A stretch of DNA of 64,000 nucleotides from assembly GCA_944472135.2 (NCBI GenBank), contig OX235267.1:38657312-38721311 (forward strand). Direction: 5' to 3'. Below are positions 1-10,969 of the stretch, piece by piece. Position 1 is the stretch's first letter; every line of letters starts with the position of its first letter. The DNA comes from Trichobilharzia regenti. Lineage: Eukaryota; Platyhelminthes; Trematoda; Strigeidida; Schistosomatidae. The translations under genes were made by a program, and so were the position numbers. The notes beneath the pieces are model-generated. The model did no database searches. It was not told where the DNA came from and saw only the letters and a program-made list of their open reading frames with translations.

Positions 1-139
1 AAAGTTATTATCACTTTTAATCTGCTCAGCCGTCGTTATTATGTGGAACTAAGTAATACTGATTGTACCTAGTGTAAACTTATGCATATAAGTGCGATTG
101 TGCAGTTGCCTTTTGAGAATGAAATCGTTGAAAAGATAG

Positions 140-690
140 CTTAGCTGCTCTAGGACCTCGGCAGCATATCTCCACTTCACTCTGCTCTTCCTCAGTCTGT
201 TTTTTATAGCTGGCTCCACGATTATTGACCATAATTTTTCATTTCCACCTTGTCACATGATCTTTTCCATATCACACTCTCTTGGGAGTCAGGAGGAACT
301 CTATGTTCCCCATCCAGATTCCATTCAGATTCCAGCCTAGCGCGGTATGTCAATAAAGTGGTCTCCTCAAGTGTGTCCAATTCATCGTCATTTCCATTTA
401 CATATTTGTTGGGTCATAGATTCTTAGTTGGTTCGTTGTCTGCCAGAATTCCTTGTCTCTAATCCTTTTTTAACCAATGAGTGAAGGCAGATTTTGGCGT
501 AATTCTCCAGCGGCCTGTTAGAATTGCTTTTCTGTGACTGACTAAGTCTCTGAGTCATATAGCAACAACTGCAGTAGCATTGAATTAACATAAGTGTTGA
601 AAATTCGAATCTTCTTTTTCGTGCTGTGAATGCAGTGGATTTCCACTCTAATTTGAGATTAATGAAGGTCTCTCCGATGAAGTGAGGTTC
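140..690 (-). mobile_element. degenerate RTE/SR2-type non-LTR retroelement, 3' part
   Basis: Read on the minus strand, this stretch aligns by eye with the better RTE copy at 43016-43914: the same order of short blocks occurs, such as the complement of ATTTGTTGGG and the tract ending TGTTGAAAAT. No open frame survives. It would encode the C-terminal end of the reverse transcriptase polyprotein, but it is a decayed relic. Boundaries are approximate. Confidence 0.6.
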
Positions 691-2149
691 GTATAAATTA
701 TATCAAAACTGTGTTTAGTTTATATATATATATTGTAGTACTGTAAATTACTGGACGAAAACGTTTCAAATTCAACGTGTCTTATCTGTAGTCATATAAG
801 AGCTTAATTATTCTCTCAGCAAAGAATACCATCTCAACTCTCATAGAGTAGGTATATAATTTGTATATAGAGTTACTGAGTAGGATTGGTAATATTTAGA
901 GCGTAAGTTAAAATGTCCATATACTTGACTGTCTATTATTGGTTTATTCTCTCTCTCTCTCTCTCCTGATCGGGAATATAAGTTATAACAAAGCATAGGT
1001 ATCCAAAAGAACTTCAGGTAATCAAGTACTAGAAAGAACTACCTGATTCTTTTTCAATGATATGACCGTTAATTCATTTGGTAGGTGTTTGCTCTACTGA
1101 ACTTCCTGTCTAGTCGATTTGCGAGCCTGCTATTGTAAACACTACTAATAACGACAACAACCCGATAGAATACTATGCCACTGAACCCGCGACACAAGGA
1201 AACAGACCATTGATTGTAAAGAGCTTTTACTGTCTCGAATCAACAGTGAAATTGGTTGAGAGCAATTGTGTATGAATTTATACTTTAAATGTCCTTGACT
1301 GCATTAATAATTTAAAACAGTCAACAGCCAGTACGATTCCAAGGTCATAAAGTGGGGGGGGGGTGGGAAATACAAAAACAGCACTGTACTGTGAAGATAT
1401 TAATGTAGTATTTTAGAAAAAAAATTAAGTCTATATAACATTAAACATGATCAGAGAACTAACTAAATATTTCGGAAGGGTGATGAAACGTCAGTAAGAG
1501 TAGTCTTGCTTCATTTTCCAGTCACATTGGAAAATGTATTCATCAGGAGCAAAGTCATGTGTGATGTTGCTGAGGTAGGTGTGTCCAACTGCTTGTCAAA
1601 AGTCATACATAATGTCGAGTCTGAGAAGGCAGTAGGCCTTCAATGATGAATACGTTGATTTCGGTAGGCACAGCTTACTGTCGAATGAATGGTATTCAGA
1701 TATATTACTGGTGTGTAAAAAGAGAGTAGATATTAACTGAAGGTGAATTGTATAGAAAAAAAACTATGAATTGCTTTCCCGTTTTTTGTGTTCTTCTTGG
1801 AGCATCTGAAACAGAGGGGCATTAATATCGTGTGAATTCAGATAGCCCGGAGACGACTGGTTGATTTTGGTTACATAAACAGCTTGTTTGAACTAGTTTT
1901 TTTGAGTTGTGTCCGTACTTAAGACCTTGCCTTATCGGCGATGGACTGTTAAGAGCTAATTCGGGATGTACAGTTTTTCAGGTATCTATCTTTTCTGGTC
2001 ATTTCTCGCTTCAGAACGGATACACAGCATATCTGACTTGTTTGTCAGTCAGTTGGTACGACTTTGCACCCATAGGCCTGCAACAACATAGTGAAAATGA
2101 ACTACACGCTTGTTTAACTCCTATCTAGACTACATTTCTGAAATTTTTG
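691..2149. other. no gene recognised
   Basis: No ORF of coding quality and no recognisable element over most of this stretch. It holds a short (CT)n run at 949-964 and a G run at 1354-1363. It probably lies in an intron or the 5' flank of the + strand gene that follows. Confidence 0.5.
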
Positions 2150-2715
2150 GGGAAATCAGTCGACGAGGCTGTGAAGTTACACCGTTTGAGATGGTTAGGA
2201 CGTGTGTTACGTATGCCTAGACATCCGTCGCCTTCCTCGACAATGGGCAATGTTAGCTGACATAGGGTCAGACTGGAAAAGAGCTAGCCAGTGGTGGTCA
2301 AACCAAAACATGGCCTCGGCAGTCGATGAAATCTACAACAGTTAGTTTAAGCCACGTAGGGAGGTGTAAACTTCCTGACTGGTTGGGGTCCTCGGGATGG
2401 TAAAAACCAATGGTTGGAAACAATTGGTGATATGGCTCAAATTCACCGTTCTCAATAGCTGGTGCAGATGCATCCACTCCTTGTGACTTATGATTTCGAA
2501 TGAAACTGTTTTGTTCTTCGTTGCTACTATTCCTTTGTCTCACACCTCCGTTTACTGTCTCTAATATGCACTTCTTTTACTGTCTTCTCTTGCTTTGTAT
2601 TCTACATGGAGTGTGGCGATTTGAACTGCTGCACATCGATGCAAGATTCTATATCGAAAACAGACAGACAGACATTGTTGGACTTGCAGGAATAGTAGTT
2701 CCAACCCCACCTTAG
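2150..2715 (+). mobile_element. non-LTR retroelement 3' end, RWLG-type (copy X1)
   Basis: The + strand reads as the C-terminal tail of a non-LTR reverse transcriptase polyprotein, with HRLRWLGRVLRMPRH near the start and a following block containing KSLTV- and GDMAQ-like pieces in broken frames. It ends in a 3' UTR closing with a short GACA run near 2660-2672. Close relatives are at 8690-9195 (+) and 12835-13325 (-), with the same protein relics and the same GACA-run ending. The family resembles the endonuclease/reverse transcriptase tails common in schistosome genomes. It is 5' truncated and has stops and frameshifts. Confidence 0.75.
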
Positions 2716-2744
2716 CTAGTTGGGTCAATTTCCAAATGCACTGG

Positions 2745-3312
2745 AGAGAGAGAAGGTTTGATTACTGAATTTTTGTTCATAGAATCTACACCCTACATGT
2801 ACAATAGGAATTACTCATCACTAATACTAGAAATATGGCGAAGATTACTACCAATCAAATAAAGACATGGAAAATAATGGAATTATATAAACGATGTCAG
2901 GAATTTGTGTGAGTAACTTGGTGACATAATTATGAGTAGTAGTGTAACAACAGAGAACAAGGCCAGGCAACAGATCATTTGTAAAGGAAATCAACACATA
3001 TTTATAGATTTTCATGTACATATTATAGATTATTGTTAGCAGAAAAACAGTCTTTTGGTTGGTTGTTTCTCACAGAAAGTTAACCTTGCATTTCTTTGTG
3101 GCTCTTTCAGGAATGTCAGATCATCTATATGTTAACTGTATCCGCCTACTCAAAGCCTTTGTTCTCATTTTCTTCACGACCAATATTGGGATTGGGGACA
3201 TAAACATTGACGTAAATTACTGCCCACCAATTTTGAATAACTACTAGCTCTCACCACAGTAGTTATAAATTGTGCTCGCAATGTTGTCATAAGAAAATAT
3301 TACTGTGTTATT
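2745..3312 (+). mobile_element. Penelope-like element 3' tail, family B (copy B0), split by a solo LTR
   Basis: 2745-2942 and 3259-3312 together match the 3' tail of the PLE B copy at about 11980-12215, including the piece encoding an ESLFIEST-like peptide and the terminal block AAATTGTGCTCG. The match is interrupted exactly by the LTR at 2943-3258. The tail ends about 20 bp before the splice acceptor of the gene, so this intron's 3' end is built largely from transposon sequence. Confidence 0.75.
2943..3258 (-). mobile_element. solo LTR (copy 1), 316 bp
   Basis: Sense is on the minus strand: it starts TGTGGTGAGAGC and ends GTTGTTACA, giving TG...CA termini. In sense it carries a CCAAT-type box, a TATAAATA box and a downstream polyadenylation-like region. 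It is flanked by a 4-bp direct repeat GTAG (2939-2942 and 3259-3262). Two relatives lie at 15300-15607 and 60454-60781. The uninterrupted PLE B tail at about 12160-12190 serves as an empty-site comparison. A 4-bp duplication fits Ty3/gypsy-type integration. No internal region is present, so it is a solo LTR left by LTR-LTR recombination. Confidence 0.85.
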
Positions 3313-3331
3313 TCATTTTTTTTACTTTTAG
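3310..3331 (+). promoter_or_regulatory. splice acceptor of the large + strand exon
   Basis: A pyrimidine-rich tract (TTTCATTTTTTTTACTTTTAG) ends in AG at 3330-3331. The reading frame downstream starts in phase 1: the first codon needs one base from the previous exon, followed by AA. The frame is closed by TAA at 3238-3240, and there is no in-frame ATG between 3241 and 3492, so splicing is more likely than a start codon here. Confidence 0.65.
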
Positions 3332-6300
3332 AATGCTCAAATCAGACTGCTGAACCGTCTAGTCGAGTACCAGTATCTGCCTTCCCATCTTTCACTGCTT
3401 CATCTAGTCGTATAGACATTTCTGACGATAATAATAATAATAATGAAGATGATGATAATGAAAGTGATCAGTCGACTGTAGTGACACTTCCAATGACAGG
3501 TGGTGAAACACTTCAAAACACAGTCAACATGGAGTCGTCAATACAACAACATTGTATTATCGATGGTCAAGGCGAAAATTCTATAAACAATGATGACTTA
3601 ACCATGACAGATACAGATGGATTAACAACATTGATCGCCTCTGAAGAAGATTTTGTAAATCATTCCTCGAAATTATCATCATTTAATGATGATGATGATA
3701 ATAATAATAATTCCTGCTTTTCACAACAAAGCAGTGATGATGACCAGACAGTTGCTATGTGTTTATCAAATAGTTTAAGTCCACCGTATTTAGAAGATTC
3801 ACAGAATAATAATTATTATACAATAAAAAGTCCTAATGGAAAGAAATTGAATCATACTGATGGTGGTGTTGGTGTTGGTGATGATGCTGAATTGATGACC
3901 TACTTCAATCAGGATCTTGAAAGTAGTCTATATCGACTCGGTGATGATGGTGATGATCCTGGTGATTATGATCACGGTCTACGCACACGTCATGCTTCAG
4001 AACCAACAAGGAAAAAATTATCCGTTGCAGATGTCGTGTATTCTCCGTTGGATGCTTGTCGTCGATGTCATAGTCATCCAGCCTTAAAGTTCAATCTTAA
4101 ATCAATATTATCAGAGTCAGAGTCAGATGTATCGATAATTAAAATTGATAATCAATACTATGACAATGAGTGGTCATTGACTTCACCACCAGTTCATCAA
4201 GATACATCGTTGAAAGATCTATCATCAAATGACTGTTTAGCAAAGATGTTGATTAACTCTCCTTTATCCTCTGTGGATACTGTGGTTATCACTGCAAATG
4301 AATCAGTTGTAAAATCTGATGAAGTTGATAAGTACTCACCCATTGAGTTTCTTCCTGTCCCATCATTTACAAATAATCCATCCAATGGTACTATTGATGA
4401 TGAAGAGCACACCACTGAGCTAAATGATAATGCCTCGTGTACACTGAAACTGCCTACCTCGTTACCATCTTCGCCTGCTTTCAGTCCTTCGTCTAATCAT
4501 GATGCGGAGGCATTGAAATCCTCCTCCTGTATAGATTTCTCTGTCACTGTCAACTATCAGCATACACCCAAAACATCAGAACCTATTGACACTTATACTC
4601 CTAATGATGCTACTACGATATTGAATGCTCCTCCTTCAGACGCTACTACTACAACTATCACTGTTGAATCACCGTTTAATCCGACACCTGTTGTTGTTGA
4701 TAAGGCGTCGAATATTATATCATTTCCAGCTGAAGAAATTGATTTCATCTCTGATCCTATTGTTCATACACCAGTTGCATCGTCTAGTATTCACTGTCCT
4801 ACATATTCAAATCATCTATCATCATTATCGTCGTTATCTTCCTCGATTCCTGAAGGTGGTAGTATCCCTTCAAGTACTTTTCATACTAATACTGTTACGA
4901 CTACAGTTGAGTACAATTCTTTGCCTGATCAACATATCTCTCCGTCTTGTTATTACCCTCCACGAAGTCATGAATACCTATCAGAATATACTAGTCCACA
5001 GAATGAAAGTCTACCTATTCTGATACGTGATCAAAAGCCAGACTTCAGCGCCACTGAATTAACGCATAACCACCATTCAGTACTTGATAATAGAATCGAT
5101 AATAATAATAGTAACGGTAACTATAGTAATCCTAATCATCATAGTAATAATAATAATACTACAATAGATACTAAAAGCATTCTTATCACTAAAGAATTCT
5201 TTAATACACCTTTATCAAGTCAAGAAGATAAGACACTTATATGCGATACAGAGGATATTTTATCAGAATCTTCAAATTTTGTATCACCTGATACAGATCA
5301 GCTGATTTGTGGATCAGCGCATTCTTATTCTAGTTCTGTTCTCTCAAATATCTTTGATCAATCAGATTGTGTTGTTGTTCCACCGCAATTGCTACCGCTA
5401 CCACCACCGATAACAACTAACAGTTGCACTAATTGTAGTAGTGTTGGTGAGAATAACAACAATACGCATTATAACCCTCCTATGAATACATTACATGATA
5501 TGAACTTATTTTCTCAGAGATCTACTGAACACCTTCATAGTTTACCGTTGATTAATCCTGAAGTATTTTCTGCTACAACAACAACAGCAGCATCATGTGG
5601 TCCGTGTACCCCAGGTGATGGGAATATAAGTGGTGCTGGTGGTGATGATGGTAATACTGTGGTGCCTTTATCACCACAATTGGAGCAAACTGTGCAGCAA
5701 ACAAGGGGATTGGAAAAATTCAGTTTAGCCTCTGATATTTGTCAACAACAAGCGTCAATTGTTTACGATATGATGAAATCACAACCTTTGAGTGTAATAA
5801 CAACTACCTGTAACGCTAATAGTGTTTCATCACTAGTCACTCGTACAAAAAGCAAACGTGGCGGTGGCGGAGCCGGTAGAAAGACTTCGAAGACTACCAG
5901 AGGGAAACAGTCTAGAACGCGTTCATCTGTCCTGCCAGCTTCTTCTTCATCATTATCAATGCCACCCGCATGGTTGTTAGATTGTAATAACCATCCAATG
6001 GAGTTATCATCTCAGCCAAGACGTATATCATGTCAAGTTGTTCCAATGAGTGGATCCACATATAATATTTCTTATGATCATTACAATCATTCAAATGATA
6101 CTACTACTAATAATAATAATAATAGTAATATGTGTAATTCGATAGGTGGTGGTGGTTTTCCATCCGGAACAACACTATTCGAACAATCTATGATGATGAT
6201 GATGAACAATAATAATAACAACAATAACAGCATGTTATCAAATCCATTTTCATGTGATCCGTGTAGCTCAGTTGGATCTCATCAACAACTTCCAACAACA

Positions 6301-6576
6301 TCATATTGTTGTAGTCTCACATCGATCGGCAGTAATGCTGGTGCTGGTGCTGGACCGTACAATGTGAACATGAATCATCTACGAGCGTATCACAATGTAT
6401 GTTCAACGAATTATGCAAATATCAATGAAATACATGGAATTGATAATAGTAGTACTAGTGGTAGGAGTAGTGTGCCTTGTCCAATGACATCTCCAGTACG
6501 TATTTCTTCATGTGGTAGTAGTAGTAGTAATCTAGATTCTCAGTATTGTAATATGCCAATGATGGCAACAAGATAG
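3332..6576 (+). CDS. Ser/Asn-rich low-complexity protein, large 3' exon (part 1)
   Basis: Unnamed host protein. The frame is open from the acceptor at 3331 to TAG at 6574-6576, about 1080 codons; the first in-frame ATG is at 3493, so the true N-terminus is probably in upstream exons outside the window. No catalytic domain is visible. Counting from the codon at 3481: an acidic Asn/Asp-rich start; RTRHASEP at 168-175, which fits both a basophilic-kinase site (RxRxxS) and a 14-3-3 mode-1 site (RxxSxP), followed by a Cys/His-containing segment with RRCHSHP; long Ser/Thr/Pro-rich stretches; a basic Gly-rich block at about 788-815 (RTKSKRGGGGAGRK), a likely nuclear localisation signal; then Asn and Met runs from AAT/ATG microsatellites. 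The composition suggests a transcription regulator or other nuclear scaffold, by inference only. The frame ends abruptly with MMATR and continues in another frame (next entry). Confidence 0.8.
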
Positions 6577-7793
6577 GAGGTGGAGGAGGAACAGAAAGTT
6601 ATCCGTGTAATCAGTCATCTATTCTTATTGATCCACAACAGCATCATTCAAGTCGTCAGGTAATGACACCACATCCTGGAGGAGGAGGTAGAGGAGTGGT
6701 AATGGATCAGTATACTTCGGATATAATGCTTAACACCACTAATAATAATCCATCTTTATCGAGTGGAATAAAGAAGGAGAGAATTGTGTCTATGAATAAA
6801 CAACAGCACCACCAACAACAACCGCCTTCTACGCCAATTTATCCTATTTACTCAGGGCATACTGGATTCCCAGTTGTATCCAGTAATGCTGTTTCATCGC
6901 ATTTTCAATTGTCATTGACATCGTCACCGTCGACTGGTGTCAGCTGTTTTACAACTAATAATAATTCCATTCTAGTAAAACCAGATTATCAGCATAATTA
7001 CTCAGGTAATTGTAATCAATCATCTATACTTCCGTGTGCTGAAATTAGTCTACCATTTCAACACAATCTTCTTGATAATAATAATAATAATAATAACTCT
7101 GGAGTATCTCTTGCACAACTGCTGGCAATTGGTGGCGGTAGTAGTGGGGTTGGTTCTATTGTTCAACCGTCTTGTTCAAATATTCCATGTGATTTTATGC
7201 CGGCGGCTAGCAGCAGTAGTAGTTGTATTCTTTCAAATGTGAATCAGTCTAATCATTTTCCTACTCCTGCTATAGCTACTCCCTCTATCGCTAGAGCAGG
7301 AGCAGCACTCGCCGCCGATGGCTCTACGAATACATCGAATCTTTATGCTAACCAATTGAACACTATTGGTAGGAATAATAATAATAATAATAATAATGCG
7401 ATTGGTGTTGGTGTGGGGAAACACCATCAAACATTATCTCAGCAACAGCAGCAGGATATCTCACCTCCAAGATTATTAGCCCTACCAAATAGTAATAATA
7501 ATTATTATATGCCACACATTTCATCGACACTAGTGGAGGCAGCAGTCTATCAACATCTTCCTAATCTTCAAAAGGATTCATTGTATACTAATCATAATAG
7601 TAATAATAATTATTTCTATAATCCTTATCATGATGATGATGATGGTGATGACAATCATTCATCAGTTGGTGGTGTTGGTACGAGTGGTATACAACCGGCA
7701 TCATTAGTAGTTGATTGGTCAAGAAATGATTTAGTGAGTGGGAAAGTTGGTGGACATTTTACACCGATACCATATCATCCAATGCCTACTTAA
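6552..7793 (+). CDS. continuation of the Ser/Asn-rich protein in a shifted frame (part 2)
   Basis: The frame opens after TAA at 6549-6551 and runs to TAA at 7791-7793, about 413 codons. It overlaps the end of the previous frame by 25 bp. The codons before its first ATG (6663) already read as the same kind of protein (GGGGG, Ser and Gln/His rich). Composition matches part 1: Asn runs at about 7075-7098 and 7374-7397, Gln/His stretches and a Gly/Ser block. Two short motifs fit the SUMO consensus (IKKE; VKPD). The last residues are PYHPMPT. The simplest reading is one polypeptide broken by loss of one base (or gain of two), as an assembly error, an allele or a real frameshift; a short intron removing 6513-6572 is an alternative. 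No domain is recognised. Confidence 0.7.
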   Translation, partial: YANDGNKIGGGGGTESYPCNQSSILIDPQQHHSSRQVMTPHPGGGGRGVVMDQYTSDIMLNTTNNNPSLSSGIKKERIVSMNKQQHHQQQPPSTPIYPIYSGHTGFPVVSSNAVSSHFQLSLTSSPSTGVSCFTTNNNSILVKPDYQHNYSGNCNQSSILPCAEISLPFQHNLLDNNNNNNNSGVSLAQLLAIGGGSSGVGSIVQPSCSNIPCDFMPAASSSSSCILSNVNQSNHFPTPAIATPSIARAGAALAADGSTNTSNLYANQLNTIGRNNNNNNNNAIGVGVGKHHQTLSQQQQQDISPPRLLALPNSNNNYYMPHISSTLVEAAVYQHLPNLQKDSLYTNHNSNNNYFYNPYHDDDDGDDNHSSVGGVGTSGIQPASLVVDWSRNDLVSGKVGGHFTPIPYHPMPT

Positions 7794-8689
7794 TTGTGAA
7801 TGTGAGTAGGTATGATTGATTGTTTGTTTGTTTGTTTATTTATTGGCAGTAATAGTAGTAGTAGTAGTACTAATTCTTTTTTCTTGTGTGTGTATGTGCG
7901 TGTGTCCGTATGTTTATTTGCTGTAATTTGATGCATTGTGGTGTCAAATATTAGAAATAATCCCTCTCCAACTCTCTCACACACACGCATATACACTCCT
8001 TCTCTGTATGTCTCTTCTGTATTTCAATTTGTATTTCAAATTCTCCTATTTTTTGAAGATAAAAGACTATATAAGATAATGAGATATTAACCCCGCCTGT
8101 CTGTCTCCCTCCCTCTCGGCCACCGCCACCACGACCAAAAAAAAACTGAAAAACTCAACAGACTACTACTAATAAACGTGTTAGTAGTTGTACTCAGCAA
8201 CAATAAGAATAACAAAGAGAGTCACTTATTTTTTTAAGAAAACACAATTTTTTTTTAAATCTATGTACAAAATTTAAATTGTTTGTTTTGAGTGTGTGTG
8301 TGTGTGTGTAGGTGTGCTCGCTGCTTTTGTGATGGCGGTGGTGCCCAAGTTTGTGGAACAGGAAAAGGAAGATGCGTGTATATTTCTACTTTTCTTGGGT
8401 GAAGGTTGTCTGTCTGTTTTTTTTGTTTGTTAATTATTTTTTTTCAAGACGTAATAAACTGATATGTATAGAAATTGAGGATTTATTTTGTATTCTTGAT
8501 GAGTTGTTCAGTCTTATGGTTGGTTTTTTTTACTGGTGAGGTTTGCTGGGGTGGCGAGGGGGAGGCGGAAAGGAAGACGCGTGAAAATGGTGGGTGAAGA
8601 CTTCAATTAATATATCCTTGCAGATAAGTGGTACAGTAGGATAAGCAGTACTGAGGTGAGGTGTCGGGGGCTAGGCAAGGAGGAGGGGG
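7794..8689 (+). other. probable 3' UTR and downstream flank
   Basis: Follows the stop at 7793. Two polyadenylation-type AATAAA hexamers are at 8171-8176 and 8453-8458. The region has T/G-rich and (GT)n tracts (about 8293-8311) and no coding potential of quality. The transcript most likely ends shortly after one of these hexamers. Confidence 0.5.
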
Positions 8690-9195
8690 GGAGGGAAATC
8701 AGTCGACAAGCTTACATTGACTGAAATGGTTAGAACGTGTGTTACGTATGTGTAGTCATCGCCTTCCTGGAAAATGGGCAATGTTAGCTGACATAGGGTC
8801 AGCTATTAGGGTCAAACTGGAAAAGAGCTAGCTAGTGGCGGTCAAACGAAAACATGGCCTCAGCAGTCATTGAAATCCACAACAGTTAGTTTAAGCCAGC
8901 CAGCTATGTAGGGAGGTGTAGACTTCTTGACTGGCTGGCTGAAAACACTCGGTGATATGGCTCAAAATCGTTCTCAAAAACGCAGGCAGATGCATTCACT
9001 TCTTGTGACTTATAATTTCCAATGAAACTATATTCTTCTTCGTTATTACTATTCCTTTTTGTCTCATATCCCTGTTTACTGTCTCTATAGTGCATTTCTT
9101 CTCTTGCTTTGTGTGCTGAGAGAAGTGTGGTGTCTTGAACTGCTGCTGCACATGGGTGCAAAGTTCTATGTTGAAAATAGACAGACAGACAGAAG
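8690..9195 (+). mobile_element. non-LTR retroelement 3' end, RWLG-type (copy X2)
   Basis: Same family as 2150-2715: the block spelling out the CGCCTTCCTGG...GGGCAATGTTAGC tract, the Lys/Trp-rich coding relic and the terminal GACA run are shared. It contains a small internal duplication (GTCAGCTATTAGGGTCA region, 8798-8816) that copy X1 lacks. Broken frames; not functional. Confidence 0.7.
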
Positions 9196-9244
9196 TGGTA
9201 GATTTATTTTAAGGTCAAACCAATCAAATCTCAACACTTGAATG

Positions 9245-10090
9245 TCAGAAGACCAGTACTTTAGCGAAGTGTCTCTTTTCACCGGCGAATTCATTTTCAT
9301 AGCTGTACAATCGCATATATATTTGTGGATGTTTTGTATGTGAGTGTACATTAAATTTGTAAATTAGTAAGGTAAATACAATAAGTAAGTTCAGATGAAT
9401 TGGATGTTGATATAAGAGGGTAGTAACGAAAGTGATGAGTTGTCACAAGCGATTGTTATGAGTAATAATTTGAATAGTTTGATGAAAGAGTTGTGCTCAG
9501 GGTGTACATGGAAATAAAATAACATACGGAATTACTCAATAATTTTAAGTAGTTTGAAAAATAAGCATACAAACAAGAGTTAAGTCAAATCAACAGAGTT
9601 GTTACCATAAAAGAAGAAGAAGTGGTTGAATGTAATTCTTTTGTATGCATAGTTCTGGTTCTTCTTACTGAATAGCTAGGGCTTCTGCAATGCAAAGAAG
9701 ACGGGAACATATTGTCTTTGGAAGGTTGTTCTTCACTTCGTAGATCACTTTGAAGCAGGAGGCGTTTTGTTGAGATGGGATGATCAGTGTTAACCAGGTG
9801 TTTAATTATCTCACTCCTTATAACACCACTATTACCTTTTCGCAACCATGCTAGATAGTGTTCTTGAATCCTCTTGGACAGGATGCGCGTCAAACGACCG
9901 ATGTACCTGGCTTCACAGCAACAGGTGAACTGATATATACATAAATGGAAGTGGTCAGATGTGAGGTTTTGTCCTTTGGGCTTCTGTAGATCAGCAGGCG
10001 ACTGGAGAACACTACTGTCAATGTTGCCGCAAGGAAAGTTCTTCTTAAAGAAGTGAAAATTCCCCTTGAATATCAATCTGATTTTCATAG
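9245..10090 (-). mobile_element. Penelope-like element, family A (copy A1): GIY-YIG endonuclease end and 3' UTR
   Basis: The minus-strand ORF at 10088-9585 carries the PLE endonuclease core: the Cys-rich lead CIYQFTCCCEA (residues 50-60), then YIGRLTRILSKRIQEH (62-77), the GIY-YIG-like nuclease motif in the form usual for PLEs, and HLVNTDHP. After about residue 112 the frame slips; a neighbouring frame continues with the family's IAEALAI / ELCIQK ending. Position 9584-9245 is the 3' UTR, also found at 10560-10900, 13525-13950 and 38300-38780. PLEs encode a reverse transcriptase plus this endonuclease for target-primed insertion. This copy is 5' truncated and frameshifted. Confidence 0.8.
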
Positions 10091-10097
10091 GGAGTGT

Positions 10098-10520
10098 CCC
10101 TATTCAGGGGTGGGTAGTTGCCTAGGTTCTAATAGGAAGTCATGACTAGTTGAATGTGAATGTAAGTAGAAATACTCGCCACCGATGACAATGTCTATTG
10201 CCAGTCATACTATATCGCCAATTGGCCATTGGGTCAGATCCTGCTGCCTTAATGGTCTACGAGACTAGCTAGCCTCGTAACCCTGAGGTCCTGGACTCAA
10301 ACCCCGGTGGGTGTGTATTGCTGAAGAGTCCCAAACTAGTTCGGTGAAACAGCTGTCAGTACTTCCAGGTTTTATAATGATTATTCTAGCCAATGTCCGC
10401 TCATAGTGTGAAATTCTGTAGCCAGGCCAGTTGAATGACTACACAGACCAAGACTTGATTGTTCAAATTCCATTGCCAGCTGACAACGTCATCATCTCTG
10501 GTATCCATAGACGTGATATT
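10098..10520 (+). mobile_element. SM-alpha-like SINE with degenerate hammerhead
   Basis: tRNA-like head with a B-box-like CTCAAACCCC tract, then a degenerate hammerhead core: CTGAAGAG, a remnant of stem II, and GTGAAACAGC (about 10323-10352). The flanking blocks (GGAAGTCATGACTAG upstream, the tract containing CCAGGTTTTATAATG downstream) match the other units in this window (for example 37450-37800). Known family: schistosome SM-alpha repeats encode hammerhead ribozymes. Here the core is mutated and probably inactive. Confidence 0.7.
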
Positions 10521-10559
10521 TTCATTTTATGATATTTATCAATAAATCCTCATCTAGAC

Positions 10560-10900
10560 AACAATGAAAACAGAACACACATTTCAGTGAAGAGTCTGTT
10601 TTCACTGGTGAATTTATTCACTCAGCTCTACATAATCGCAGTTATATGTGTATATAATTATTTCTTTTGTATGCGGATGTGTACATTAGGTTTGACAGAC
10701 AAGAATAAAAATTAGTTCAGGTTATCGTTCACGTCATCAAAATATTTCAGAAAACTGTGATGATGAATAATCAAATTATAACTAGGCGCAAGGGGGGGGG
10801 GAGTCTTGACTAGACGATTACGTAATATGAAAGACGACGTCCTGAAAAGTAGAATTGTTAATGGTGGAAGAGTATGCAGGAAAGTATTCACAATAACTTA
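10560..10900 (-). mobile_element. Penelope-like element 3' UTR fragment, family A (copy A2)
   Basis: Only the 3' UTR of family A is present, matching 9245-9584: the CAGTGAAGAG...TCACTGGTGAA block and the following AT-rich part are shared in the same order. Copies A1 and A2 lie in tandem on the minus strand, with the SM-alpha-like unit between them. Confidence 0.6.
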
Positions 10901-10969
10901 TTTGGTAGGTAAAAAAAAAGATTAAGTAGGAATTCATTTATGCCTCACATCTACTATCTTCAAATTCCA

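Noticed and set aside
4625..5023. 132-codon + strand frame inside the large exon.
   Set aside because: Leu/Ile/Arg-rich shadow of the real frame in a Ser/Asn-rich coding region.
3332..7793. Identification of the large gene as a FOXO-type forkhead factor because of the AKT/14-3-3-like site.
   Set aside because: No forkhead domain is in the window and no other stretch resembles FOXO C-termini; the motif alone is not enough.
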